Origin: Kistimonas scapharcae
GTDB lineage: Bacteria > Pseudomonadota > Gammaproteobacteria > Pseudomonadales > Endozoicomonadaceae
Length of the DNA stretch: 28,422 bases
NCBI RefSeq assembly: GCF_039540975.1
Contig: NZ_BAABFL010000444.1
Span: 1-28,422, forward strand
Direction: 5' to 3'
The translations under genes were made by a program, and so were the position numbers. The notes below the pieces were generated by a model. It did not search any database. It was not told the DNA's origin and saw only the letters and a list, made by a program, of their open reading frames with translations. Shown in pieces: positions 7,359-16,806 of this stretch (positions are counted from its first letter, which is position 1; each line of letters opens with the position of its first letter).

Positions 7359-8156
7359 ATGAGTGATTCCGAAAAGACGATTCTGCATACTCTGGACAAG
7401 CGCGGTGTTGCACGCTTGACCTTTAATCGTCCAGAGAAGCGCAACGCGTTCGATGACCGCATGATTGATGCAATCAATCATCAATTGGATCAGTGGCTCA
7501 CGGACGGGGCTGTACGCGTTTTAATCATCGACGCGGCAGGTGGTAACTTCTCAGCCGGTGCTGACTTAGGCTGGATGAAGCGCACCGCCTCTCTTTCGCT
7601 CGAGGACAACCTGTCAGACGCCAAGGCACTGGCCAGTCTGATGCAGCGTATTGATACCTTCCCCTGCCCTGTCATTAGCCTTGTCAACGGTGCCGCTTAC
7701 GGTGGTTCGCTTGGCATTATTGCGGCCAGTGACATGGCTTTCTGTGCTTCTGATGCCAGCTTCTGTCTCAGTGAAGTCAAAATTGGCCTGATTCCGGCGG
7801 TGATCAGCCCTTATGTCATTCGCGCCATCGGTGAACGTTCAGCACGACGCTACATGCTGACCGCAGAAGTGATTGATGCTTCTCAGGCCTGTCAGCTTGG
7901 CCTGGCACATGCCATTGATGATGACCTTGAGGCCGTTGCGGAAAACCTCATTACACGCGTGCTCAATAATGGACCATCGGCCATGGCGGCCTGTAAGTCA
8001 CTGATTCAGGCTGTATCCAGTCAGGCACTGGATGAGCAACTGATTGCTGACACCAGTGCTCGGATTGCCCGGATAAGAACCTCTGACGAAGGACAGGAAG
8101 GCCTGCAGGCTTTTCTGGAAAAACGACGCCCAGCCTGGATCAAGGAGCAGCCATGA
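7359..8156 (+). CDS. liuC: Methylglutaconyl-CoA hydratase
   Basis: This 265-residue crotonase-fold enzyme hydrates 3-methylglutaconyl-CoA to HMG-CoA. Family marks are RPEKRNAFD (about 25-33), the oxyanion-hole segments SAGADLGWMKR (about 66-76) and NGAAYGGSLGIIAASD (about 109-124), and the acidic residue in CLSEVKIGLIPAVISPYV that serves as catalytic glutamate. Operon position between the two carboxylase subunit genes decides the substrate; on sequence alone it could be a generic enoyl-CoA hydratase. A strong AGGGGGA ribosome site overlaps the end of liuB. Its stop codon overlaps the start of liuD (ATGA). Confidence 0.92.
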   Translation: MSDSEKTILHTLDKRGVARLTFNRPEKRNAFDDRMIDAINHQLDQWLTDGAVRVLIIDAAGGNFSAGADLGWMKRTASLSLEDNLSDAKALASLMQRIDTFPCPVISLVNGAAYGGSLGIIAASDMAFCASDASFCLSEVKIGLIPAVISPYVIRAIGERSARRYMLTAEVIDASQACQLGLAHAIDDDLEAVAENLITRVLNNGPSAMAACKSLIQAVSSQALDEQLIADTSARIARIRTSDEGQEGLQAFLEKRRPAWIKEQP

Positions 8157-10135
8157 GTCACGGCATTCAAAGCATTACCAAACTCCTGGTTGCCAACCGC
8201 GGTGAGATCGCCTGCCGTATTTTCAAAACGGCCAAACGGCTGGGACTGGGTACGGTTGCCATCTATTCCGATCCCGATCAACAGGCACTTCACGTAGCCA
8301 GCGCGGATGAAGCTTACTGCGTCGGCCCGGCTCCTGCGACGGACAGTTATCTCAATATTCCGGCGATTCTGGCGGCTGCGAAAGCATCCGGAGCCGATGC
8401 CATTCACCCAGGCTATGGGTTTTTATCGGAAAATGCCGGTTTTGCCCGGGCGGTTGTCGATGCCGGGCTGAAATGGATTGGCCCGCCACCCAGCGCTATC
8501 GACGCCATGGGTTCCAAGATTGAAGCCAAACGTTTGATGGAAACGGCTGGCGTTCCTTTGCTGCCGGGATTTCACGGTCATGACCAACAGGATGACAAGC
8601 TGCTGGATGCTGCTCGCTCCATCGGCTTCCCTGTTATGTTGAAGGCGTCGGCCGGCGGTGGTGGTAAAGGTATGCGGGTCGTCGAACAGGAAGCGGCATT
8701 TGCAGAGGCACTTAGTGGCGCCCGGCGTGAAGCCCTGAAATCCTTTGCTGACGATACGTTGTTGCTGGAAAAATACCTGCCCGCCCCCAGGCATGTTGAG
8801 GTGCAGATCTTCTTTGATAATGCCGGCTCAGGCATCTACCTGGCAGACCGTGACTGCTCTGTGCAACGACGCCACCAGAAAGTGGTGGAGGAAGCCCCTG
8901 CCCCCGGCCTCACGGACAAAACCCGTATCGCCATGGGCACGGCTGCGGTCGCAGCGGGCCAGGCCATCGGGTATACCGGTGCAGGTACAGTTGAGTTTCT
9001 TCTCGATAATGACGGGCAATTTTATTTCATGGAAATGAATACCCGCCTGCAGGTTGAACACCCGGTCACGGAAATGATCACCGGACAAGACCTGGTGGAA
9101 TGGCAACTTCGTGTTGCGGATGGGCAGGCGTTGCCGTTGTCGCAGCAGCAGGTCAGTGAAAACGGACATGCCGTTGAGATTCGCCTATATGCTGAGCAGG
9201 TGGCGCAGGGTTTTATGCCGGCAACCGGCAATATTGACTACTTGGCCTTCCCGGAAGAATCGGATCACTTGCGTGTAGAAACCGGGATTCGTGCAGGTGA
9301 TCAGGTTTCTCCGTATTACGATCCGATGCTGGCAAAACTGGTGGTCTGGGGTGGCAGTCGCGATCAGGCAATTGCCGGCATGCGCGCTGCACTTCAGGAG
9401 ACCCGGATTGCCGGTGTCGCCACCAATCGGGATTTCCTCATACGGGTATTGAATAATCCGCAATTCTGTTCAGTGAATTTCAGTACCGGCCTGATTGAAC
9501 AAAATAAGGCGTCGCTGATTGATGAGCCGGAAGTTGAGCGTCTGCAGTCGCTGGCGATTGCGGCACTCTGGCGTTTACATCAGACGACACAGCAACAAGC
9601 CACCAGTCCCTGGTTGGCTGGACAAGGCTGGCGGATGAACCTGCCTGTGGTCAGCCAGTTTCGATTTGCCTGTAACAATGAAATGGTCGATGTTCAGGTG
9701 ACACCAAACGGACAAAACTATCACTGCCAGGTAAACGGCGAAACCCTTGTTATCGATGGAATAAGCTATACAAACAATAGTGTTTTGTCGGAAGGCAAAC
9801 GGCATGGCCTGTTTTCCATTGTGGAACACCAGGATTTGCTCACCATTATCTCGGATTCTCTGACACTCACCCTATCGACACCGGATTACGATGTCCTTGA
9901 AGAAACGGATTCCGGATTCAATGCCCCGATGAATGGCACCATTGTTTCCGTTCAGGTCAAACCCGGTGACCAGGTGCTTGCTGATGCGCCCCTGCTTGTG
10001 ATGGAAGCCATGAAAATGGAGCATACCATCCGGGCTCCCCGCGCCGGTGAAATTGCTGATGTATTCTATAACCATGGCGACCTTGTTGAAGAAGGCGTAC
10101 CCCTGCTGGCCATGACCGAGGAATCTGCTTCATGA
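8153..10135 (+). CDS. liuD: Methylcrotonyl-CoA carboxylase alpha subunit (biotin-containing)
   Basis: The 660-residue subunit carboxylates its own biotin with ATP and bicarbonate. Domains in order: biotin carboxylase N-terminal (about 8-115; KLLVANRGEIACRIF), ATP-grasp (about 120-330) with the glycine-rich loop KASAGGGGKGMRV (164-176), QRRHQKVVEEAPAP (238-251) and EMNTRLQVEHPVTE (294-307), biotin carboxylase C-terminal (about 340-450), a BT linker region, and a C-terminal biotinyl domain with EAMKM. The biotinylated lysine is Lys621. It overlaps liuC by four bases at the start and liuE by four at the end, indicating translational coupling. Acetyl- or geranyl-CoA carboxylases are the look-alikes; the operon settles it. 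Confidence 0.95.
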   Translation: MSHGIQSITKLLVANRGEIACRIFKTAKRLGLGTVAIYSDPDQQALHVASADEAYCVGPAPATDSYLNIPAILAAAKASGADAIHPGYGFLSENAGFARAVVDAGLKWIGPPPSAIDAMGSKIEAKRLMETAGVPLLPGFHGHDQQDDKLLDAARSIGFPVMLKASAGGGGKGMRVVEQEAAFAEALSGARREALKSFADDTLLLEKYLPAPRHVEVQIFFDNAGSGIYLADRDCSVQRRHQKVVEEAPAPGLTDKTRIAMGTAAVAAGQAIGYTGAGTVEFLLDNDGQFYFMEMNTRLQVEHPVTEMITGQDLVEWQLRVADGQALPLSQQQVSENGHAVEIRLYAEQVAQGFMPATGNIDYLAFPEESDHLRVETGIRAGDQVSPYYDPMLAKLVVWGGSRDQAIAGMRAALQETRIAGVATNRDFLIRVLNNPQFCSVNFSTGLIEQNKASLIDEPEVERLQSLAIAALWRLHQTTQQQATSPWLAGQGWRMNLPVVSQFRFACNNEMVDVQVTPNGQNYHCQVNGETLVIDGISYTNNSVLSEGKRHGLFSIVEHQDLLTIISDSLTLTLSTPDYDVLEETDSGFNAPMNGTIVSVQVKPGDQVLADAPLLVMEAMKMEHTIRAPRAGEIADVFYNHGDLVEEGVPLLAMTEESAS

Positions 10136-11037
10136 ATCTGCCCGAAAAAGTCACCCTCGTTGAGGTCGGCCCCCGGGATGGACTGCAAAACCAGCCCCAT
10201 ACCCTGACGCCTGCTGAACGAATTGCTTTTATCGAGCTGCTCAGTAACGCCGGTCTCAGCCAGATTGAGGCCGGGAGTTTTGTTTCACCCTCGCGCATTC
10301 CCCAGTTGGCTGATACCGATCAGGTTTTCAAGGGGCTGGCAGCCAACACGGCGGTACGCTACTTCGCCCTGGTGCCTAACGTGAAGGGGCTTGAAGATGC
10401 CATTGACGCAGGCGTTAAGGATATCGCGGTATTCACCGCTGCGTCTGACCAGTTTACTCAGAAAAACATCAACTGCTCTGTAGAAGAAAGCCTGGAGCGT
10501 ATTGCTGCATTAATGCCTATAGCTGAACAGCATAACCTCAGGGTACGTGGTTATGTGTCCTGCACGTTGGGGTGCCCTTATGAAGGACAGATTGATCCTG
10601 AGCGAGTGGCAGCGGTCAGCAAATCCCTGATGGATCTGGGTTGCTATGAGCTTTCGCTGGGTGACACGATTGGTGTTGGTACCCCGGAAAACGCCCGCCA
10701 GTTGATCAGAACCGTCAGCAAGCAGGTGCCACTCTCTGCCCTGGCGGCACATTTTCACGACACTTATGGCCAGGCACTGGCCAATTTGTATGCCGTGTTG
10801 CAGGAAGGAGTCGCCGTCATCGACAGCGCCATTGCAGGCTTAGGTGGCTGCCCTTATGCCCGGGGAGCCTCCGGAAATGTCGCGACGGAAGATGTGCTTT
10901 ATATGCTGAACGGTCTGGGTATTGAAACCGGTGTGGATATCAATGCCTTGCTGCGTGCCAACCATTATGTCTGCAGCCATCTTGGGCAGCCTAATCACTC
11001 AAAAGTCGCAGCCGCATTACAGCCTATAAAACCCTGA
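10132..11037 (+). CDS. liuE: Hydroxymethylglutaryl-CoA lyase
   Basis: This 301-residue TIM-barrel enzyme splits HMG-CoA into acetyl-CoA and acetoacetate, the last liu step. Catalytic and metal ligands of the family are present: Arg15-Asp16 (VGPRDGLQN), His207 and His209 (AHFHDTYGQ), and the reactive Cys240 in the signature AGLGGCPYARGASGN. The usual length is about 300. It begins within the liuD stop (ATGA), and its own TGA overlaps by one base an ATG that opens the acetoacetyl-CoA synthetase frame. Confidence 0.95.
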   Translation: MNLPEKVTLVEVGPRDGLQNQPHTLTPAERIAFIELLSNAGLSQIEAGSFVSPSRIPQLADTDQVFKGLAANTAVRYFALVPNVKGLEDAIDAGVKDIAVFTAASDQFTQKNINCSVEESLERIAALMPIAEQHNLRVRGYVSCTLGCPYEGQIDPERVAAVSKSLMDLGCYELSLGDTIGVGTPENARQLIRTVSKQVPLSALAAHFHDTYGQALANLYAVLQEGVAVIDSAIAGLGGCPYARGASGNVATEDVLYMLNGLGIETGVDINALLRANHYVCSHLGQPNHSKVAAALQPIKP

Positions 11038-11072
11038 TGTCCCAGCCATACCAGACACAGGAACGGACGATA

Positions 11073-13016
11073 ATGACAATGAACACCCCTCTCTGGTCTC
11101 CCACTGACGAACAGGTTCACGTTTCAGCGCTGTGGCGTTTCATGTTAGCCGTAAATGAGCGCTTTGGTACAAATCACAAATGTTATGACACGTTGTATCA
11201 ATGGAGTGTGGCTAACAGTCCTGAATTCTGGTCATTTCTCGTGGAGTACCAGAATATTCAATTTTCCCGGCCCGCCCAGCAGGTGTTTACTGATGCTAAA
11301 GCATTGCCTGATACCCGATGGTTCGAGGGAGCCACCCTGAACTATGCCGAACACCTGCTGCGCAGCAGGGATGAAAAATCGGCCCTGGTGTTTTGTCGTG
11401 AAGATGGTGAACGCCAAGCCATCAGCCATGCGGAGCTTTACCTGCAGGTCGCCCGTGTTGCTGAAGCGCTAAAAAATGCGGGCATAGAAAAAGGTGACCG
11501 TGTGGCTGGCCTGATGCCAAATTGCATCGAAACCGTTGTCATGATGCTGGCGACAACCAGCCTCGGAGGGATCTGGTCATCCTGTTCCCCGGACTTTGGT
11601 TTCAATGGCGTGCTTGACCGGTTTGGTCAGATCAATCCCAAATTACTGGTTGCAGCAGATGGGTATTTCTACAACGCCAAAACCATTGATACGCTGGAAC
11701 GACTGAAAGCCCTTGAAGAGGCAATGCCTTCCCTGCAGAACATTGTGGTCATTCCTTTCCTAAATGGTCAAACGGATGCCATCACTGCGGCGGGGTTTAT
11801 GCCCTATGGCACCTTTATTGATAACGATGCGGATTGCCTTCATTTTGAACCGGTTGCCTTCAGCCACCCGCTCTACATTTTGTATTCTTCCGGTACGACA
11901 GGGGCGCCCAAGTGTATCGTGCATGGCCATGGTGGCACCCTGCTCCAGCATGCCAAAGAGTTGAGTCTTCACACGGACCTTGGGAATAGCGATATTCTGT
12001 TTTATTTCACCACCTGTGGCTGGATGATGTGGAACTGGCAAACCAGTGCCCTGATGACTGGCGCAACAGTGGTGCTTTACGATGGCTCTCCCTTTTATCC
12101 GGGCCCCGATGCCTTGTGGCGAATCATTGAAGAAGAACAGGTCACGGTATTTGGCACCAGTGCACGGTATATCTCTGCACTTGAAAAAGCGGGGTATCGA
12201 CCGGCTGACCATCACAACCTCTCCGCATTGAAACGTATGCTATCGACGGGCTCCCCCCTGCTGCATGAGAGTTTCGATTTTGTTTACGATGCCATTTCAC
12301 TTGACATTAACCTTGCTTCGATTTCCGGGGGTACGGATATTGTTTCCTGTTTTGCCCTGGGCTGTCCTGTTCGTCCTGTCTACAAAGGGCAACTGCAGTG
12401 TCGTGGATTAGGCATGGATGTTCACTTCATCAACCGCCACGGTGAGAATGTAAAAGGACAAAAAGGTGAGCTGGTTTGCAGAAACAGTTTCCCTTCGATG
12501 CCGGTGAGTTTCTGGAATGATCCTGACGGCAAAAAATATCGGAAGGCCTATTTTGAAGCCAACCCGGGACTCTGGGCGCACGGTGATTACGGTGAATTAA
12601 CTGAAGAAGATGGCGTGATTATTTTCGGGCGCTCTGATGCGGTACTCAATCCCGGTGGTGTCCGTATTGGTACGGCAGAGATCTATCGTCAGGTTGAAAA
12701 GATTTCGGAAATTCAGGAAAGCCTTGCCGTGGGCCATCTGGAGGATGGCGATGAAAAGGTGATTCTGTTTGTGCGTCTGACAGATAACCAGATGCTGGAT
12801 GAATCATTAGAAGCCCATATCAGGAAAACGATTCGGGCCAATACCACACCCCGCCATGTGCCTGCCAAAATTTTACAGGTGGCAGACCTGCCCAGAACGG
12901 TCAGTGGTAAACTCAGTGAACTGGCGGTGAAGGCAACCATTAACGGGGAAAGCGTTAAGAATACCGATGCCTTGATCAATCCTGAGTCACTGGAACACTT
13001 CAAAAACATTCTCTAA
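11073..13016 (+). CDS. aacS: Acetoacetyl-CoA synthetase
   Basis: The protein (647 residues from this start) belongs to the ANL adenylating family and activates acetoacetate to acetoacetyl-CoA with ATP. Motifs are the P-loop-like ILYSSGTTGAPKCIVHG, the GGTDIVSCF segment, GRSDAVLNPGGVRIGTAE and, near the C-terminus, RTVSGKLSE with the conserved catalytic lysine. The sequence follows acetoacetyl-CoA rather than acetyl-CoA synthetases (FCREDGER, SCSPDFG). I favour the ATG at 11073 because AGGAA lies about 10 bases upstream; the ATG at 11037, overlapping the liuE stop, would add 12 residues and is possible by coupling. As last operon gene it recycles the acetoacetate from LiuE; a thiolase must come from elsewhere. 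Confidence 0.93.
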   Translation: MTMNTPLWSPTDEQVHVSALWRFMLAVNERFGTNHKCYDTLYQWSVANSPEFWSFLVEYQNIQFSRPAQQVFTDAKALPDTRWFEGATLNYAEHLLRSRDEKSALVFCREDGERQAISHAELYLQVARVAEALKNAGIEKGDRVAGLMPNCIETVVMMLATTSLGGIWSSCSPDFGFNGVLDRFGQINPKLLVAADGYFYNAKTIDTLERLKALEEAMPSLQNIVVIPFLNGQTDAITAAGFMPYGTFIDNDADCLHFEPVAFSHPLYILYSSGTTGAPKCIVHGHGGTLLQHAKELSLHTDLGNSDILFYFTTCGWMMWNWQTSALMTGATVVLYDGSPFYPGPDALWRIIEEEQVTVFGTSARYISALEKAGYRPADHHNLSALKRMLSTGSPLLHESFDFVYDAISLDINLASISGGTDIVSCFALGCPVRPVYKGQLQCRGLGMDVHFINRHGENVKGQKGELVCRNSFPSMPVSFWNDPDGKKYRKAYFEANPGLWAHGDYGELTEEDGVIIFGRSDAVLNPGGVRIGTAEIYRQVEKISEIQESLAVGHLEDGDEKVILFVRLTDNQMLDESLEAHIRKTIRANTTPRHVPAKILQVADLPRTVSGKLSELAVKATINGESVKNTDALINPESLEHFKNIL

Positions 13017-13028
13017 CATACTGATAAA

Positions 13029-13060
13029 AAAGAAGGAATGAGTGCCCTCACTCCTTCTTT
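13029..13060. terminator. Bidirectional terminator, liu operon / ABC importer
   Basis: The 14-bp arms 13029-13042 and 13047-13060 (AAAGAAGGAATGAG and its complement, one mismatch) enclose TGCC. The A-run before the stem (13026-13031) becomes a U-tract on the minus strand, and the plus side ends in CTTCTTT, so it can serve both convergent operons. Confidence 0.8.
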
Positions 13061-13078
13061 AGTACCATTATTGACCCA

Positions 13079-13960
13079 TTAGATCAGTTGCCTTTCATTC
13101 AGAAAATCGGTTACAACCTGTTCTACGGATTGCCGGTCAACATCGATTCTTGAATTCAAATCAACCATGACCGCATCATTGAGCTGACCAGCCAGTGTAT
13201 TGAGCAAGGTTTCCAGGCCCGGATTCTGTTCCAGAACTTCCGAGCGTACCACGGGTGTAATCGCATAGGACATAAAGAAGTTCTGATCATCTTCCAGTAC
13301 ACGGAAACCGAAAGCCTTGATACGACCATCCGTTGCAAAGACAGAGGCAAAATCAACCTGCCCTTTCTGTAGAGCACTATACACCAGGCCGCTATCCATG
13401 CGACGAATGGCAGAACGAGGCACCTTGAACTGATACGTTTTCTGAAGAGCGGGTAAACCGTCCTGTTTGCGGGCGTAAAACTCAACGTTAGTGGCCATCA
13501 CCAGTTTTTCACCCGACTTCAATGCGCTCACCAAATCGCTGATCGTCCGGATGTTGAGTCTCTCAGCATCTTCTTCACGCATGGCAATGGCGTACGTGTT
13601 GTTCGCTTTGGATGGCGTCAGCCACTCAATGCCGTTTTTCGCATCCAGTGTTCTCAGTGTCTGGTAGGCGGTTTCGGCATCCAGCTTGTCGTTGACTTTG
13701 TGGTAGTTGCGCAAGCCCGTGGAAACATAATCCCAGTTCAAACTGATCTGCTGGTTTTCAAGTGCCTGTCGTAACACGGCGCTGCCAAGACCGACTTTTT
13801 TGTCAACGTCGAACCCATTCGCTTTCAGGTATTGGGTGGTCATCTCTGCCAGCAATCGCTGTTCGGTATAGCCTTTGCCCCCCACAACAATCTCATCACC
13901 ATTGGCAAATACATTCAGGGAAAAAAGAATGGCAATCAGGCCCACAACTTGTCTGAGCAT
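13079..13960 (-). CDS. Periplasmic betaine/choline-type substrate-binding protein
   Basis: The 293-residue protein starts with a signal peptide (hydrophobic VVGLIAILFSLNVFA, cleavage plausible after about Ala19). The mature part opens IVVGGKGYTEQRLLAEM, the hallmark of the OpuAC/OsmF family, which binds quaternary amines such as glycine betaine, choline or carnitine. I choose the ATG at 13960, since AAGGAG lies five bases upstream and the in-frame TTG at 13963 is too close to it. It is the last gene of the importer operon. The ligand cannot be decided by eye; members of this family differ widely in affinity and in osmotic versus catabolic use. Confidence 0.88.
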   Translation of the reverse strand: MLRQVVGLIAILFSLNVFANGDEIVVGGKGYTEQRLLAEMTTQYLKANGFDVDKKVGLGSAVLRQALENQQISLNWDYVSTGLRNYHKVNDKLDAETAYQTLRTLDAKNGIEWLTPSKANNTYAIAMREEDAERLNIRTISDLVSALKSGEKLVMATNVEFYARKQDGLPALQKTYQFKVPRSAIRRMDSGLVYSALQKGQVDFASVFATDGRIKAFGFRVLEDDQNFFMSYAITPVVRSEVLEQNPGLETLLNTLAGQLNDAVMVDLNSRIDVDRQSVEQVVTDFLNERQLI

Positions 13961-14008
13961 CAAAACTCCTTCCGGATAGGAATTGTTAGAGATCAGGCCT
14001 GATTTGCA

Positions 14009-14740
14009 TCAGGCCCGCAGTGGATTGACGCCTCTTGGCACCGTGATATAGGTGACTGACGTCATGAACATATCAACCAGTACGGCGAGAAGCGCCGTAG
14101 GGATCGCTCCGGCCAGCATCATGCCGGGCTCATAGAGATCAATACCGGTAAAGATCAATTCACCCAGTCCGCCACCGCCAATCAGAAATGCAAGAGGCAC
14201 GGTGCCGATATTGATAGAGAGTGCCGTGCGGATACCGGCATAAATGACAAACAGGGCGTTGGGCACCTCAACACGCAGCAGAACCTGCATGGGTGACATG
14301 CCGATTCCTTCCGCTGCCTCAATCAGGTGGGGAGGAACATCCATCAGCCCTGACCAGGTATTACGAACAATGGGTAGCAATGTCGCCACAAAAAGACCAA
14401 ATACCGCAGGCTTGGCCCCAATGCCGAGAAAACTCATGGACAGTGCAAGCAAGGCCAGTGTGGGTACCGTGCCCCCAATATTTAACACTTGCATCCAGGT
14501 TTGTGCCTGGGCACGCTTTGCCGGACGACTTAACCAGATGCCCAAAGGAACACCCGCAAGAATGGCCATGCCGCCTGAAAACAACGTCAGCAGCAAATGT
14601 TGCTGACTCAGGTACAGAATATCGTCGGTGTAATAAAGGATATCATCGAGCAAGCCGGTACGCTGACAGGCTACCCCCAACGCAAAGACGGCCAGTAGCA
14701 GCGCCACCCGCCCTACTCTTTCCAGAGGTCTCCGCTTCAT
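14009..14740 (-). CDS. ABC importer permease (OpuC/Yeh type), second
   Basis: The 243-residue inner-membrane protein has a hydrophobic N-terminal segment (about 10-26), then about five more membrane spans, with the cytoplasmic EAA loop EAAEGIGMSPMQVLLRVEVPNA (about 141-162) that docks on the ATPase. It belongs to the BPD_transp_1 family of betaine/choline importers. It begins three bases after the ATPase stop, and its ribosome site GGAGG encodes the last two glycines of that protein. It is distinct from the other permease gene, so the transporter is probably a heterodimer in the membrane. Confidence 0.9.
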   Translation of the reverse strand: MKRRPLERVGRVALLLAVFALGVACQRTGLLDDILYYTDDILYLSQQHLLLTLFSGGMAILAGVPLGIWLSRPAKRAQAQTWMQVLNIGGTVPTLALLALSMSFLGIGAKPAVFGLFVATLLPIVRNTWSGLMDVPPHLIEAAEGIGMSPMQVLLRVEVPNALFVIYAGIRTALSINIGTVPLAFLIGGGGLGELIFTGIDLYEPGMMLAGAIPTALLAVLVDMFMTSVTYITVPRGVNPLRA

Positions 14741-14743
14741 CCG

Positions 14744-15865
14744 TTAACCTCCGTTCCGATAAGTCATACCCAGATGGTGAGTGATACCCCGCTGGGTGAT
14801 CTCCCCCCGAAATCGTCCCATCTCATCAACACAGGGCAGCCAGGTAGCATCATGTTTGTATAGCAGGGACGCCACTTTGCGGAGGTTGTCATCAACGGAA
14901 ATCACTGCCTTGAGGCCTTCGTGATGTTCACCACAGGTGCCTTTCAGGCCTTCAACCATCTTCCGCTCCACAATACCAATGGGGGCTTCCTGCTCGTTCA
15001 CCAGTACTACACAGCCATGTCCACGATCTTCCATCACCTCAATGGCATGCTGGATGGAATCCTGCGGGGTAACTGAGGCAGGACGTGTCTCCATAACTTC
15101 ATCCACCCTGACCAGCTGCAAGCGCTTCAATGTGCGGTCATCACCGACAAAGTCAGCCACAAACTTGTTGGCGGGGTGGGCCAGGATATGATCCGGCGTA
15201 TCAAACTGAACCAGCTTGCCGCCACGGAAAATGGCAATGCGATCCGCCATTTTGACGGCTTCATCAATATCGTGACTGACAAACAGGACGGTTTTTTTCA
15301 GTTCCTGCTGCATGCGCAGAAACTCATCCTGAATGATTTCCCGGTTTATTGGGTCAATGGCACCAAAGGGTTCGTCCATCAACATGACCGGTGGATTGGC
15401 TGCCAGTGCCCGGATCACACCAACCCGCTGCTGTTGACCTCCGGAGAGTTCATTGGGGTAGCGCTGCATGAATACCCGGGGATCCAAGCCAACCAAGTCG
15501 AGCAGCTCCTTTGCCCGCTCCGCCATTTTATCCGGCGCCCAACCCAGCATTTTGGGGACGACACAGATATTTTCCTCAATGGTCATGTTCGGAAACAGAC
15601 CGGTCTGCTGAATGACGTAACCAATCTGGCGACGCAGTGTGACGGTGTCGAGATCGGTTGTGTCTTCACCGTTGATGAACACCTTCCCTGAGGTGGGATC
15701 AATGATGCGGTTGATCATCTTCAGCGTCGTGGTTTTTCCACAGCCGGATGGCCCCAGAAGGACACAGATCTCCCCTTCCGGTACTTCCATGCAAATCTGG
15801 TCGGCTGCAGTGACGGTGCCTTCGCAGGTATCAAAAATCTTTGTGAGTTTGTCTGTTCTAATCAT
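14744..15865 (-). CDS. ABC importer ATPase with CBS domains
   Basis: The 373-residue protein is the energy-coupling subunit of the betaine/choline-type importer. It shows Walker A GPSGCGKTT (38-46), Q-loop VIQQTGLF (84-91), signature LSGGQQQR (140-147), Walker B VMLMDEP (160-166) and the switch histidine in VSHD (196-199). From about residue 250 it has a tandem CBS pair (VMETRPASVTPQDSIQHAIEVMEDRG and the final 60 residues), which in OpuA-type ATPases senses ionic strength or cyclic dinucleotides. This placement supports osmotic gating. The ATG at 15865 lacks a strong ribosome site. Confidence 0.93.
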   Translation of the reverse strand: MIRTDKLTKIFDTCEGTVTAADQICMEVPEGEICVLLGPSGCGKTTTLKMINRIIDPTSGKVFINGEDTTDLDTVTLRRQIGYVIQQTGLFPNMTIEENICVVPKMLGWAPDKMAERAKELLDLVGLDPRVFMQRYPNELSGGQQQRVGVIRALAANPPVMLMDEPFGAIDPINREIIQDEFLRMQQELKKTVLFVSHDIDEAVKMADRIAIFRGGKLVQFDTPDHILAHPANKFVADFVGDDRTLKRLQLVRVDEVMETRPASVTPQDSIQHAIEVMEDRGHGCVVLVNEQEAPIGIVERKMVEGLKGTCGEHHEGLKAVISVDDNLRKVASLLYKHDATWLPCVDEMGRFRGEITQRGITHHLGMTYRNGG

Positions 15866-15912
15866 ATTGTCTGGAGAGTGTAGCGTTGTAAGCGTGAGAA
15901 TCTGTCAGGACG

Positions 15913-16569
15913 TCAGGCGGCTTTCAGCAGGCCTGGCGGTGTCAGTCGGCGCTCAAGGCGCAGTAACCCGTAATCCACGACAATGGCCAGTAAACTGACA
16001 GCCAGCGCGCCGGTGATCAGCTGGCGTGGGTCGGTCATGGTGATTCCCCGGCTGATAAACGTGCCCAGTCCGCCGGCGCCGATATACGTTGCGATCGCCA
16101 TCACCCCGATATTCATGACAACAGCTGTACGGACACCGGCCATGATGACAGGGGTTGCCAACGGGATTTCCACCCGGGCAAGACGCTGAAAGGTTGTCAT
16201 GCCGATCCCTTTGGCCGCTTCCCTGAGTGCCGGATCGACATTGTTAATGGCGGTATAGGTATTGCGAATGATGGGCAGCTGTGAGTACAACAGCACAGCA
16301 ATGACCGCAGGGACATACCCGATCCCCTGCCCGAACAGTGACAGTACCGGCATCATCACACCAAAGAGTGCAATGGAAGGGATCGTGATGATCACAGACG
16401 CCAGGTACAGCACCGCATTAGCCGCCCGCTGGTTCTGTGTGATGGCGATGCCAATCGGCACACCGGTAATGATCGCCAGCCCAACGGCTACGCCAACCAG
16501 TGCGATATGTTCGGCAGTCCGCACGGCGATCAGGTTCAGATTTTCAACAATGAAGGTCAACAACTCCAT
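15913..16569 (-). CDS. ABC importer permease (OpuC/Yeh type), first
   Basis: The 218-residue inner-membrane protein has five or six hydrophobic spans and the EAA loop REAAKGIGMTTFQRLARVEIP (about 117-137). It is the first gene of the four-gene importer operon and has AGGAGG about ten bases before its ATG. It shares the fold of the second permease but differs clearly in sequence, as in OpuCB/OpuCD or YehW/YehY pairs. Substrate specificity follows the binding protein. Confidence 0.9.
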   Translation of the reverse strand: MELLTFIVENLNLIAVRTAEHIALVGVAVGLAIITGVPIGIAITQNQRAANAVLYLASVIITIPSIALFGVMMPVLSLFGQGIGYVPAVIAVLLYSQLPIIRNTYTAINNVDPALREAAKGIGMTTFQRLARVEIPLATPVIMAGVRTAVVMNIGVMAIATYIGAGGLGTFISRGITMTDPRQLITGALAVSLLAIVVDYGLLRLERRLTPPGLLKAA

Positions 16570-16806
16570 GCTCGGATGCCTCCTGGCTAGAATTTGTGAC
16601 TGTTTAAGAAACAGGAGAGCCTGGTTATCCTGGGGATTGGCTCATTGAATTGCGGGCCCGGGATGGCCGCAGCGAGAAAAAGGGTGCCATCATAGCTTCG
16701 CTTTTTATCAAACATAATGGGTAATGACCGAAGCCTGACAGACTTGACGGGACCTTGGTGTAACACGGTATCGTATAGGGAGAAATCACATCAGAGTGTG
16801 CTGTTC

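Noticed and set aside
14143..14150. A further TACCGGTA octamer in the permease gene
   Set aside because: It is a lone copy within coding sequence, without the paired arrangement seen at 441-538; expected by chance.
16744..16774. TTGACG with TATCGT as a promoter for aat
   Set aside because: Spacing is 19 bp and the -10 match is poor, so I did not list it.
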